NCBI GenBank assembly: GCA_900553115.1 | Contig: USCF01000063.1 | Coordinates: forward strand, 1-6,589 | Direction: 5' to 3' | Source of the DNA: an uncultured Alphaproteobacteria bacterium | GTDB taxonomy: Bacteria; Pseudomonadota; Alphaproteobacteria; RF32; CAG-239 | Length of the DNA stretch: 6,589 bases | The notes under the pieces: model-generated | Seen by the model: only the letters and a program-made list of their open reading frames with translations | Told to the model about the DNA's origin: nothing | The model's database searches: none | Shown here: positions 1 to 6,588 of the stretch, piece by piece | Numbering within the stretch: the stretch's first letter is position 1 | Layout of the letters: every line of letters begins with the position of its first letter | Program-made: the position numbers and the translations under genes

Positions 1-1
1 T

Positions 2-382
2 TTGGTGCGGCAGGTATTATATGATAAGATGGTGAAAATTTTTACGTTTCGGCAAACCGAGAGTTTTATTGCTGAATTTACCGAGTATAAGAATAATTAC
101 ACAATAAAACCTAACTCAAAAATTTGCATGTATGACAGTTTTCAGCATTTAAAGGTGGCAAAGTCGCAGAAAAAAATTGATGACGCCTGCATAAAACTGC
201 ATAAAACAGTTCGCAGCGATGCGTTCAGCACTGCGGATTGTCTCTATTATTTTTGGCTGGATTTTTGGAAAAAAGCAAGTCCCTATTGGATGACAGATGA
301 CGCCTTGTTTGGTGACAATACAATAGAGGAAAAATTTGTCTATCCGGTCTTAGCTATGAAACTTCCTGAAAAGAAGGGGTAG
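2..382 (+). CDS. Hypothetical protein, C-terminal part (probably 5'-truncated by the window edge)
   Basis: I do not recognise this protein. The frame is open from the first complete codon (a TTG at 2-4), so the gene most likely starts left of the window. The first ATG, at 29-31, has no convincing ribosome binding site before it. The visible 126 residues look soluble, with no membrane segment or signal peptide. They are rich in aromatic residues near the end, for example LYYFWLDFWKKASPYWMTDD, and contain no catalytic motif I can name. Codon use and base composition resemble the neighbouring dnaJ. The frame stops at TAG (380-382) but stays open for 24 more codons to TGA-TAA at 455-460, directly before a strong terminator. 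The native C-terminus may therefore lie at 454 and the TAG may be a nonsense change or a sequence error. The gene appears to be the last of its transcription unit. That it is a real gene is moderately certain; its function is unknown. Confidence 0.55.
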   Translation: MVRQVLYDKMVKIFTFRQTESFIAEFTEYKNNYTIKPNSKICMYDSFQHLKVAKSQKKIDDACIKLHKTVRSDAFSTADCLYYFWLDFWKKASPYWMTDDALFGDNTIEEKFVYPVLAMKLPEKKG

Positions 383-462
383 TTTCTGGATGGGTTGGAA
401 AAGATAAAAATTGATAATCAGATTGCAGCTGATTTGCGTGAGGCGGATTCTGAGTGATAATT

Positions 463-504
463 GCAAAAAACAGTTCTGAAATTGATTTTCAGAGCTGTTT
501 TTGC
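463..504 (+). terminator. Intrinsic terminator after the hypothetical gene
   Basis: This is a near-perfect inverted repeat. The left arm is 463-481 (GCAAAAAACAGTTCTGAAA) and the right arm is 487-504, with a five-base loop (TTGAT). It has one G-T wobble and one unpaired A. The A-run in the left arm pairs with the T-run at 498-502, which gives the usual A-stem-T terminator shape that can work in both directions. It begins two bases after the TAA at 458-460 and 81 bases after the TAG at 380-382. That spacing fits better if the upstream frame originally ended at 454. Confidence 0.8.
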
Positions 505-593
505 TTTAAAATCGTGTAAGATTTTGTTTTAGTCTTGCATTTGGCAAATAAAAAAACTAAGTAGATGGTATATGGAATTTTTGGACGAGAAAA

Positions 594-1733
594 ATGGTTG
601 AAACAGAATATTATGACCTGCTGGAAGTGAGTACCACAGCCAGCGCTGATGAAATTAAAAAAGCATTTAGAAAACAAGCGATGAAATATCATCCAGATAG
701 AAATCCTGATAATAAAGAGGCTGAACAAAAGTTTAAACAAATAAATGAAGCGTATGAGGTTTTGAAAGACGAGCAAAAACGCGCGGCTTATGACCGCTAT
801 GGTAAAAACGCGTTTGCTGGCGGCGGCATGGGCGGTGATAATCCGTTTGGCGGCGGGTTTGATTTCAGCGGCGGCGGATTTGCCGATGTTTTTAACGATA
901 TTTTTTCGGAATTTATGGGCGGAAACGCTGGTCGTCAGCGCTCATACAGCCAACGCGGCAGCGATTTACGCTATAATCTGAATATCACGCTGGAAGAAGC
1001 TTTTAACGGTGTGGAAAAAGAAATTGTTATTCCAACCACCAAAGAATGTGAAACCTGTCACGGTCATGGTACTAAAGACGGCAAAGAACCGGAGGTTTGT
1101 CCAACTTGTAAAGGCAGCGGCAAAGTGCGTACCCAGCAAGGCGGATTTTTTGTTTTTGAAACTGTTTGCCCAAATTGTAAAGGTTCTGGCCGTGTAATTA
1201 AAGAACCTTGTCCGGATTGCCGCGGAACCGGACAGGTTAAAATCAATAAAAAACTGAAAATAAACATCAAAGCCGGTATTGAAAGCAATATGCGTATCCG
1301 CGTTGCCGGCGAGGGCATGGCAGGCGTGCATGGCGGGGAAAACGGTGACTTGTATGTTGGTATCGTAGTTGAGCCGCATAAACTCTATGAGCGCCATGGC
1401 GATGATTTATACACGGCGATTCCAATTTCCGTAAGTTGCGCTATTTTGGGCGGTACGGTAGAAATTCCGGCGATTGACGGAACAAAAGTAAAAGTTGAAG
1501 TTCCGGCCGGTACTCAAAACGACACCCTGATAAAAGTTAAAGGGCAGGGCATGCACCTTTATGATTCGGAACGCCGCGGAGATTTGTATGTTAGTGCGAA
1601 AGTGATTATTCCAACTAAGCTTAATGCCAAACAAAAAGAACTGATTGAGGCTTTCCGCGCCGAAAATAAAGACGATTCGTGTCAGCCAGAATTGAAAAGT
1701 TTTTTTGACCGCATAAAAGATTTGTTTAAGTGA
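594..1733 (+). CDS. dnaJ: Molecular chaperone DnaJ (Hsp40 type I)
   Basis: DnaJ delivers unfolded proteins to DnaK (Hsp70) and stimulates its ATPase in the cytoplasm. All type I parts are present in 379 residues, the usual length. The J domain is at about 5-70 with the HPD triad at 33-35. A Gly/Phe-rich linker at about 75-110 contains a DIF motif at 102-104. Four CxxCxGxG zinc repeats have cysteines at 152/155, 169/172, 192/195 and 206/209. Two beta-rich substrate-binding domains follow to about 340, then a C-terminal tail ending in [10 protein letters not shown]. The ATG at 594 is the only reasonable start: the frame is closed by TAA at 558-560, and a GGACGAG-type ribosome binding site lies at 583-589. 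A usually conserved Gly in the first helix region is Glu11 (LLEVS). No dnaK or grpE is adjacent, and terminators on both sides make it a single-gene unit. I found no clear sigma-32 or sigma-70 promoter in 505-593. Identification is certain. Confidence 0.98.
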   Translation: MVETEYYDLLEVSTTASADEIKKAFRKQAMKYHPDRNPDNKEAEQKFKQINEAYEVLKDEQKRAAYDRYGKNAFAGGGMGGDNPFGGGFDFSGGGFADVFNDIFSEFMGGNAGRQRSYSQRGSDLRYNLNITLEEAFNGVEKEIVIPTTKECETCHGHGTKDGKEPEVCPTCKGSGKVRTQQGGFFVFETVCPNCKGSGRVIKEPCPDCRGTGQVKINKKLKINIKAGIESNMRIRVAGEGMAGVHGGENGDLYVGIVVEPHKLYERHGDDLYTAIPISVSCAILGGTVEIPAIDGTKVKVEVPAGTQNDTLIKVKGQGMHLYDSERRGDLYVSAKVIIPTKLNAKQKELIEAFRAENKDDSCQPELKSFFDRIKDLFK

Positions 1734-1760
1734 TTTTAAGCACAAGCATATAACAACTTA

Positions 1761-1800
1761 AAAGCCTCATACCAAATAGTGTGAGGCTTTAATTTTGTTT
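1761..1800 (+). terminator. Terminator between convergent dnaJ and rppH, possibly bidirectional
   Basis: The stem is 12 base pairs with one G-T wobble: left arm 1761-1772 (AAAGCCTCATAC), loop 1773-1778 (CAAATA), right arm 1779-1790 (GTGTGAGGCTTT). A T-rich stretch (AATTTTGTTT) follows to 1800. The hairpin begins 27 bases after the dnaJ stop. On the minus strand the hairpin is followed by TTTTAAGTTGTT when extended past the AAA of the left arm. It could therefore also end the rppH operon, whose last stop is at 1864; I see no better terminator in 1801-1863. Confidence 0.85.
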
Positions 1801-1863
1801 CAGCATAATTCAGTGGGCATAATTTAATGCTTTTAAGCTGATTTATATTTTTATCAAAACAGT

Positions 1864-2340
1864 CTAAGCTTGATATTCGTCAATCAATTTTCGAAAAGCC
1901 TGATACATTTTTTCATAGGCAGGCTTTTTAAAATCAACAGCCAACTCAACAGCTTTTTCTAAAGATGTCCATTTAATAGCTTTAAATTCAGGAGTTTTTG
2001 TGTTTAGATTTATTTCATCGTCATTTCCGTCAAAATAAAACAGCGACCAGTACATATCTTGTCCGGCATTGTTGAATCCTCTTTTTTTCATAGAGGCAAT
2101 AACATCCGGCGGAAAATGGTAGCGCGCCGCTTCAGTCAAAGTGGCAATCCGCTGCAATCCTTGTAAAGATGTTTCTTCACACAGTTCACGTGCGGCGGCT
2201 TGTTGCGGAGTTTCGCCGTCTTCAATACCGCCTTGCGGAAATTGCCATGAATCTGGCATATCATTGCGTTGGCACAGCAAAACTTTTTTGTCTGCTCTAA
2301 AAACCACGATTCCGGCGTTGCGTCTAAACCATTCCGTCAT
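1864..2340 (-). CDS. rppH: RNA 5'-pyrophosphohydrolase RppH (Nudix family)
   Basis: RppH removes pyrophosphate from the 5' triphosphate of transcripts, leaving a monophosphate end that feeds RNase E-type decay in the cytoplasm. The 158-residue protein is a single Nudix domain. Near the N-terminus it has WFRRNAGIVVF and the RppH-type WQFPQGG (32-38). The Nudix box runs from G37 to L59, with E43, R51, E52, E55 and E56 as the metal-site residues. The later TPEF motif supplies E118, matching the catalytic Glu of E. coli RppH by my alignment. The usual glycine near the end of the Nudix box is serine (S58). The ATG shares its A with the last base of the upstream peptidase stop (TAATG), so translation is probably coupled. 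An AAGG ribosome binding site lies within the end of the upstream gene. It ends at TAG, the last gene of the operon. Diadenosine polyphosphate hydrolase is the older name for close relatives. Confidence 0.93.
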   Translation of the reverse strand: MTEWFRRNAGIVVFRADKKVLLCQRNDMPDSWQFPQGGIEDGETPQQAAARELCEETSLQGLQRIATLTEAARYHFPPDVIASMKKRGFNNAGQDMYWSLFYFDGNDDEINLNTKTPEFKAIKWTSLEKAVELAVDFKKPAYEKMYQAFRKLIDEYQA

Positions 2341-3677
2341 TATTTTTTGCCTTGTTTAGCTTTTTCGGCTTTTTGCGCTGTTTGTGCGCTTAAGTTGTCG
2401 TTGTGCCCATAGAGGTACAACGCTTTTACCAAATCCAAAGCACGAATAAGCTGATAGTCTTTTAGCTCATCTTTGGAAGATTCTTTTTTCTTTTGACCAG
2501 ATTTTTTATCTGCTTGCTCGTTTTTCAGTGCGCCTTTCAAATCGGCTTCGCTTATGTTCCAGCCGTTGTCTTCTATTTCTTCCACTTTAGCTTGCTTTAC
2601 TTCAACATCTGGTTCAATTCCTTTGGCTTGAATTGAGCGGCCAGACGGGGTGTAATAGCGCGCAGTGGTAATACGCATTGCCGCGTTATTACGCAAAGGA
2701 ACCACAGTTTGTACCGAACCTTTACCAAATGATTTTTCACCTATAACAACCGCGCGGTGGTGGTCTTGCAAAGCACCGGCCAAAATCTCGGAAGCGGAAG
2801 CTGAACCTTCATTGATAATCACGACAATAGGCAAACCTTTGGCTATATCGCCGGCGGTTGCCGAAAATTTAACTGTATCTTCAACATTGCGAGAACGAGT
2901 AGAAACGATTTCTCCTTGTTCCAAAAACAAATCTGAGACGCCAATAGCTTGGTCTAACAATCCCCCTGGGTTGTTGCGGACGTCAATCACAATGCCGGCA
3001 AGCTTGTTTTTGAGTTTTTTCTGCGCATTTTTAACCGCTTTTTCAACGGCTTTGTCCAGCTCTTCGCTAAATGACGAAATACGGATATATAAAATATCGT
3101 CATTTTTAATTTCGTTTTTGACTGATTGAATTTTAATTTCAGCACGTTTAAGCGTTACGGTAAAAGGCTTTTTATTGACGCGGCGTATTGTCACTTTAAC
3201 TTTAGTGCCGATTTTACCGCGCAGTTTGTTGACAACATCATTCAAACTTTGACCAATAACGGTTTCGCCGTCAACATCGGTAATATAGTCGCCGGCTTTC
3301 AATCCAGCCTTGGCAGCAGGAGTATCATCAATAGGCGAAATGATTTTAACCACGCCGTTATCCATGGTGATTTCAATTCCCAAACCGCCGAATTTACCTT
3401 TTGTTTGTTCGCTCATATATTTGAAGTCATCAGCGTTCAAATAGCTTGAGTGAGGGTCCAAAGAGGTCAGCATGCCGTTAATTGCCGCTTCAATCAGCTG
3501 TTTATCTGTCACGTCTTCAACATAAGACATTTTTGTGCGTTCCATAACTTCGCCAAACAAATTCAACAGTTCATAAGTGTTTACTTGCTCTTCTTTTTTA
3601 TTTGCTGTTTTAGCATAAACACTGCCAGCAATCAGGCTTAGAATCAAAGTGTAAACAATCAACGATTTTTTTAACAT
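2340..3677 (-). CDS. ctpA: Exported C-terminal processing peptidase, S41 family (CtpA/Prc type)
   Basis: This serine protease trims or degrades envelope proteins from their C-termini in the periplasm. The 445 residues begin with a Sec signal peptide (hydrophobic core at about 5-20, probable cleavage after VYA at 20-22). An N-terminal helical region carries LDPHSSYL (73-80). A PDZ domain follows at about 97-180, opening with GGLGIEI. The S41 core contains DVRNNPGGLL (232-241) and GSASASE (291-297). The predicted Ser/Lys catalytic pair is S294 and K319 (in FGKG), with D305 at the position matching E. coli Prc D441. After the core comes a Lys/Glu-rich low-complexity linker (about 385-405), then DYQLIRALDLVKAL and a lysine-rich tail. 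An AAAGGAAA ribosome binding site at 3685-3692 sets the ATG at 3677, 17 bases after the envC-like gene. The next gene, rppH, overlaps its stop by one base. Family assignment is firm; the exact substrate is unknown. Confidence 0.95.
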   Translation of the reverse strand: MLKKSLIVYTLILSLIAGSVYAKTANKKEEQVNTYELLNLFGEVMERTKMSYVEDVTDKQLIEAAINGMLTSLDPHSSYLNADDFKYMSEQTKGKFGGLGIEITMDNGVVKIISPIDDTPAAKAGLKAGDYITDVDGETVIGQSLNDVVNKLRGKIGTKVKVTIRRVNKKPFTVTLKRAEIKIQSVKNEIKNDDILYIRISSFSEELDKAVEKAVKNAQKKLKNKLAGIVIDVRNNPGGLLDQAIGVSDLFLEQGEIVSTRSRNVEDTVKFSATAGDIAKGLPIVVIINEGSASASEILAGALQDHHRAVVIGEKSFGKGSVQTVVPLRNNAAMRITTARYYTPSGRSIQAKGIEPDVEVKQAKVEEIEDNGWNISEADLKGALKNEQADKKSGQKKKESSKDELKDYQLIRALDLVKALYLYGHNDNLSAQTAQKAEKAKQGKK

Positions 3678-3694
3678 GTTATATTTCCTTTAAT

Positions 3695-4939
3695 TTATTT
3701 TTTTATCCATTCATTCGGGTCGACCGGATGGTTGTTTTTGCGTATTTCCATGTGCAATTTGCTGTTGGCGTCAGCCGGCATCGTGCCAATCGGTTCTCCG
3801 GCCAACAGCGTTTGTCCGACTTCGGTATCGGTTTCGCCCAAGCCGCTCAGCAAAGAGGTGTAGCCTTCACCATGGTCAATAATCACCAAATTGGCAAAGT
3901 TTTTAAATGGTCCGGCGTAAATAACTGTTCCGTCAAACGGAGCAATAACTTGCGCTTTGGCCGCGGTTTTAATGTCTATACCGTTAGAAACCACACCTTT
4001 AGATAGTTCGGAATGAAAAGCTGTGACCAACGGACCACGGGCAGGACGAGACAAACGTCCTTTTGCCTTGCTGAAACCTGTAACCGGTGTTTCTGGTACA
4101 GTAACATTGTTTTCGGCCTCATAGCTAGCTTCCAAACCGTGATTTTCTTTACGCATTTTATCAGCGGCTTGTTCTCTGGCTAAACGAGCTTTTTCGGCCA
4201 TCTGCCGACGGGTGATTTCTTTTTGTTTTTCCAATTTCTCCAGCAAATCTCTTAAGTTATGCGCCTGACTTGCCAGCATATCGGCTTTCTTTTTTGCTTC
4301 TTCGCTCTTGCTGGAAATCTGACTGTACATAGTGCTTTTTTGCTGTGACAGTTTTTTCATATCTTCTTGTTGCTGCGCCAAGATTTTATTGTCTTTTTCC
4401 AAATCTTGCAGACGGGCTGCTATTTGCTTTTTTTGGTTGCTGATGTCTTCTATGCTTTGACGGATTGAGCTGGCACGGCTTTCCAAAGCGTGAACACTGC
4501 CGCGCAGCAAAATGCTGCTGCGCATAACTTCCACCGGCGACAGCGGCTGAACCAAAACGGCTTCCGACGGACGCAGCGCCAAATTCTGTAATGCTGCCAA
4601 AGTTTCTATCAGCATATCATTTTCCGAATTAAACTTTTCTTCGGATTCGTTTAGATGTTTTTGCAAAACTTCCAATTCTTCTTGTTTTTTGCGCAATTCA
4701 TCTTCGCCGTTTTGAATTTTTTTTGCGGCGGCAATCATTTTTTGATTAACGTTTTTAAGTTCTTCTTTAAGTTTATTAGCTTTTTGTTCCATTTGTTGAT
4801 GTTCTTTAGAAACACGTTTGGCCTCAGCTTCCATTTTGGCCACTTCAGAAGCGGATACATTAGCCGCCGGAGCGGCGTCAGAGCGCTGTCCGGCAACTAA
4901 TAAAGCAATCAAACTAAAAATTAAAAGCGTTTTTTGCAC
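3695..4939 (-). CDS. EnvC-like murein hydrolase activator with degenerate LytM (M23) domain
   Basis: The predicted role is to activate cell-wall amidases at the division site rather than to cut peptidoglycan itself. The 414 residues have a signal peptide (hydrophobic at about 5-17, probable cleavage near SDA at 20-22). Long coiled coils rich in Lys, Glu and Gln follow at about 30-125 and 145-265. The C-terminal LytM fold is at about 292-414. Of the usual M23 metal and catalytic positions, only D322 and H396 remain by my alignment. The HxGxD histidine is S318, the mid-domain histidine (normally in YAHL) is G366, and the first histidine of HxH is K394. That pattern matches EnvC-type activators, which are inactive. 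The start is a GTG at 4937-4939: it gives the complete signal peptide and has a weak GGACT site at 4947-4951. It lies 18 bases after the gpmI stop and 17 bases before the S41 peptidase gene, so the three are almost surely cotranscribed. The partner amidase is not in this window. Confidence 0.92.
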   Translation of the reverse strand: MQKTLLIFSLIALLVAGQRSDAAPAANVSASEVAKMEAEAKRVSKEHQQMEQKANKLKEELKNVNQKMIAAAKKIQNGEDELRKKQEELEVLQKHLNESEEKFNSENDMLIETLAALQNLALRPSEAVLVQPLSPVEVMRSSILLRGSVHALESRASSIRQSIEDISNQKKQIAARLQDLEKDNKILAQQQEDMKKLSQQKSTMYSQISSKSEEAKKKADMLASQAHNLRDLLEKLEKQKEITRRQMAEKARLAREQAADKMRKENHGLEASYEAENNVTVPETPVTGFSKAKGRLSRPARGPLVTAFHSELSKGVVSNGIDIKTAAKAQVIAPFDGTVIYAGPFKNFANLVIIDHGEGYTSLLSGLGETDTEVGQTLLAGEPIGTMPADANSKLHMEIRKNNHPVDPNEWIKK

Positions 4940-4957
4940 GATACTTAGTCCAATCTG

Positions 4958-6457
4958 TTATTTTTTTAACAAAGAATGTCCGGTCATATCTGCAGGTTTT
5001 TCCAAGCCCAGCAAATCCAGCAAAGTAGGGGAAACATCGGCTAAGCGACCATCTTCCATACCTTTTACATCTGCCGGAGCGTTATATAAAACGGCCTGAA
5101 CTTTGCCCACGGTGTGTGCTGTGTATGGCTGACCTGTTTTTTCATCAACCATTTTTTCGACATTGCCGTGGTCGGCGGTTACAAACAAAACGCCGTCAAC
5201 GTCTTTGATGGCTTTCATCACACGGCCCAAAGATTTATCAACTGCTGCAACAGCTTGCAGAGCAGCCGACATAATACCGGTATGACCAACCATATCGCCG
5301 TTGGCAAAGTTGCAGATAATTGTATCAAACTTTTTGCTTTCAATTGCATCTACCAAAGCATCGGTTACTTCATAAACGCTCATTTCCGGTTTCAAGTCAT
5401 AGGTGGCAACTTTCGGACTGTTAATCAAAATGCGTTCTTCACCCTTAAACAAACGCTCTTCACCGCCGTTAAAGAAAAATGTAACATGAGCGTATTTTTC
5501 AGTTTCGGCAATACGCAGCTGAGTCATTCCGTGTTCTGAAACAACCTCGCCATAAATGTTTTTGAGCTGTTCCGGAGCAAAAATAGTTTTCATAAAACGA
5601 TTATGGTCAACCGAATATTCAGCCATGCCAACGCAATCAGAGAATTTTACAATTTTATGGCGGACAAAGCCTTCAAATTTAGCGTCGCCCAAAGCATATG
5701 TAATTTCACGGGCGCGGTCAGCACGGAAGTTTGCCATTAAGAAAGCGTCGCCGTCATCTGCACCATTGTAATCGCCAATAACACATGGAACAACAAATTC
5801 ATCATTTACACCGGCAGCATACGAAGCTTTAATTGCTTCATCTGCCGAAGAATAGCGTTTACCGTTGGCCGAAACAATATTGTTATAGGCCAGCTCAACT
5901 CTATCCCAGCGCTTATCTCTATCCATGGCATAAAAACGTCCGGATAATGTTGCCAATTTAACTAAAGGCATATCTTTTATAGAATTGTTGAAATCGGCTA
6001 AAAATCCTTCTGCCGATGTCGGAGGTGTGTCGCGTCCGTCCAAGAAAGCATGTACATCAACCTTAATGCCGTTGCGATTCAAAATTTCGCACAAAGCGAC
6101 AATATGTTCTTGGTGAGAATGAACTCCCCCCGGCGACATCAATCCCATAACATGACAGGTTTTGCCGTTTGCTTTCAGAGTGTTAATCAAGTCCACTACA
6201 ACCGGATTCTTTTCCAAAGTATGTTCTTTTACGGCCTGATCGATTTTTGGCAAATCTTGCATAACCACGCGGCCGGCGCCTAAATTCATGTGTCCGACTT
6301 CTGAATTGCCCATCTGTCCGGCTGGCAAACCAACGTCAAGTCCGGAAGTTTCTACAAAACAATGAGGACACGTTTTCAGAAGATTATGCCAATTAGGAGT
6401 TTCTCCCATTTCAATAGCATTGTCTTTGGTGGTTGTGCTTCTATATCTATTCCACAT
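4958..6457 (-). CDS. gpmI: 2,3-bisphosphoglycerate-independent phosphoglycerate mutase, 5' end lost
   Basis: GpmI interconverts 3- and 2-phosphoglycerate in glycolysis and gluconeogenesis, using two metal ions (usually Mn) and a phosphoserine intermediate. Numbering follows the open frame. Present are GQMGNSEVGH with the phosphorylated serine S52, MSPGGVHSHQEHI (107-119), DGRDTPP (140-146), RFYAMDRDKRWDR (174-186), FRADRAR (244-250), NFANGDMVGHTG (383-394), TADHGN (427-432) and H448 in AHTVGK. Homology starts only at about K11-D12 (KDNAIEMGETPNW). The family's first strand and its LDGWG/LDGF metal-binding Asp, about ten residues further upstream, are missing. The first nine codons (MWNRYRSTT) are SMC-type DNA read in another frame, so the ATG at 6457 is not the native start. 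The original gene would have been about 510 residues. As it stands the product should be inactive. This is the first visible gene of the envC-ctpA-rppH operon, ending 18 bases before envC. Identity is certain; the 5' boundary is an artefact or a rearrangement. Confidence 0.93.
   Translation of the reverse strand: MWNRYRSTTTKDNAIEMGETPNWHNLLKTCPHCFVETSGLDVGLPAGQMGNSEVGHMNLGAGRVVMQDLPKIDQAVKEHTLEKNPVVVDLINTLKANGKTCHVMGLMSPGGVHSHQEHIVALCEILNRNGIKVDVHAFLDGRDTPPTSAEGFLADFNNSIKDMPLVKLATLSGRFYAMDRDKRWDRVELAYNNIVSANGKRYSSADEAIKASYAAGVNDEFVVPCVIGDYNGADDGDAFLMANFRADRAREITYALGDAKFEGFVRHKIVKFSDCVGMAEYSVDHNRFMKTIFAPEQLKNIYGEVVSEHGMTQLRIAETEKYAHVTFFFNGGEERLFKGEERILINSPKVATYDLKPEMSVYEVTDALVDAIESKKFDTIICNFANGDMVGHTGIMSAALQAVAAVDKSLGRVMKAIKDVDGVLFVTADHGNVEKMVDEKTGQPYTAHTVGKVQAVLYNAPADVKGMEDGRLADVSPTLLDLLGLEKPADMTGHSLLKK
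6424..6435. other. Breakpoint joining smc-like DNA to gpmI
   Basis: On the minus strand SMC similarity is in frame up to the CCA-CCA codons at 6432-6427. GpmI similarity begins in a different frame at AAA-GAC (6427-6422). The joint therefore lies within this dozen bases, in CAACCACCAAAG. That run is low in complexity and could offer a short shared overlap between the two parents. No insertion-sequence end, target duplication or inverted repeat is visible at the joint. Confidence 0.75.
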
Positions 6458-6588
6458 TCTAATATATTTGATTCATCTTCTAGCTTAACTTCTGCTTTTC
6501 CTCCACCAAACAATTCAGCAAAAACTTCTCCAAAATTTTTATTAATAATTTTAAATTTATCATTAAATTGTTCTTTCATAATTTGTGT
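6427..6588 (-). pseudogene. smc: Fragment of SMC chromosome-segregation ATPase fused to gpmI
   Basis: The minus strand encodes 54 residues matching the part of SMC just before its C-terminal ABC signature. Recognisable motifs are MKEQFNDKFKIINKNFGEVF, ELFGGGKAEVKLED and ECGIDIEAQPP. In intact SMC the QPP is followed by GKK and then, within about 15 residues, LSGGE. Here the match stops at QPP (6427) and the frame runs on with unrelated residues to a TGA, because it has entered gpmI out of frame. The 5' side leaves the window. The wording (IDIEAQPP, GGGKAEVKLED) resembles Firmicutes or clostridial SMC more than alphaproteobacterial SMC, from memory of the family. The stretch is much richer in AT than the rest (26 G+C in the last 109 bases) and favours ATA, TTA and AAA codons. 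It cannot make a working SMC. It is either a chimeric assembly end or a rearrangement remnant. Confidence 0.85.

Noticed and set aside
380..382. Reassignment of TAG to an amino acid in this organism
   Set aside because: rppH also ends at TAG (1864-1866) at a normal family length, and the codons after it do not look coding, so TAG works as a stop here.
534..574. Possible promoter for dnaJ using CTTGCAT or TTGGCA as -35 and TATATG (569-574) as -10
   Set aside because: The spacing (28 and 22 bases) is far from the 16-18 expected, so I do not annotate it.
1009..1397. Open frames on either strand inside dnaJ, and similar long frames opposite the operon genes (for example 2665-3129, 5114-5539)
   Set aside because: They are shadows of clearly identified genes in other frames, with low-plausibility protein sequences and no ribosome binding sites that stand out.
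1803..1824. Direct repeat GCATAATT (1803-1810 and 1817-1824) in the dnaJ-rppH spacer
   Set aside because: Eight AT-rich bases twice is within chance, and no operator family or mobile-element feature is associated.
4502..4523. Perfect 8-bp inverted repeat (GCGCAGCA / TGCTGCGC, six-base loop) inside the envC-like gene
   Set aside because: It lies in coding sequence (the MRSSILLRG region), has no T-run after it, and is explained by repeated Ser/Leu/Arg codons. It is not a convincing terminator or regulatory site.
6376..6579. A complete 67-residue minus-strand protein starting at MKEQFNDKF
   Set aside because: The first 51 residues are internal SMC sequence, with in-frame codons continuing upstream to the window edge. 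The last 16 residues are gpmI DNA read out of frame. It is a fusion artefact, not a small gene.
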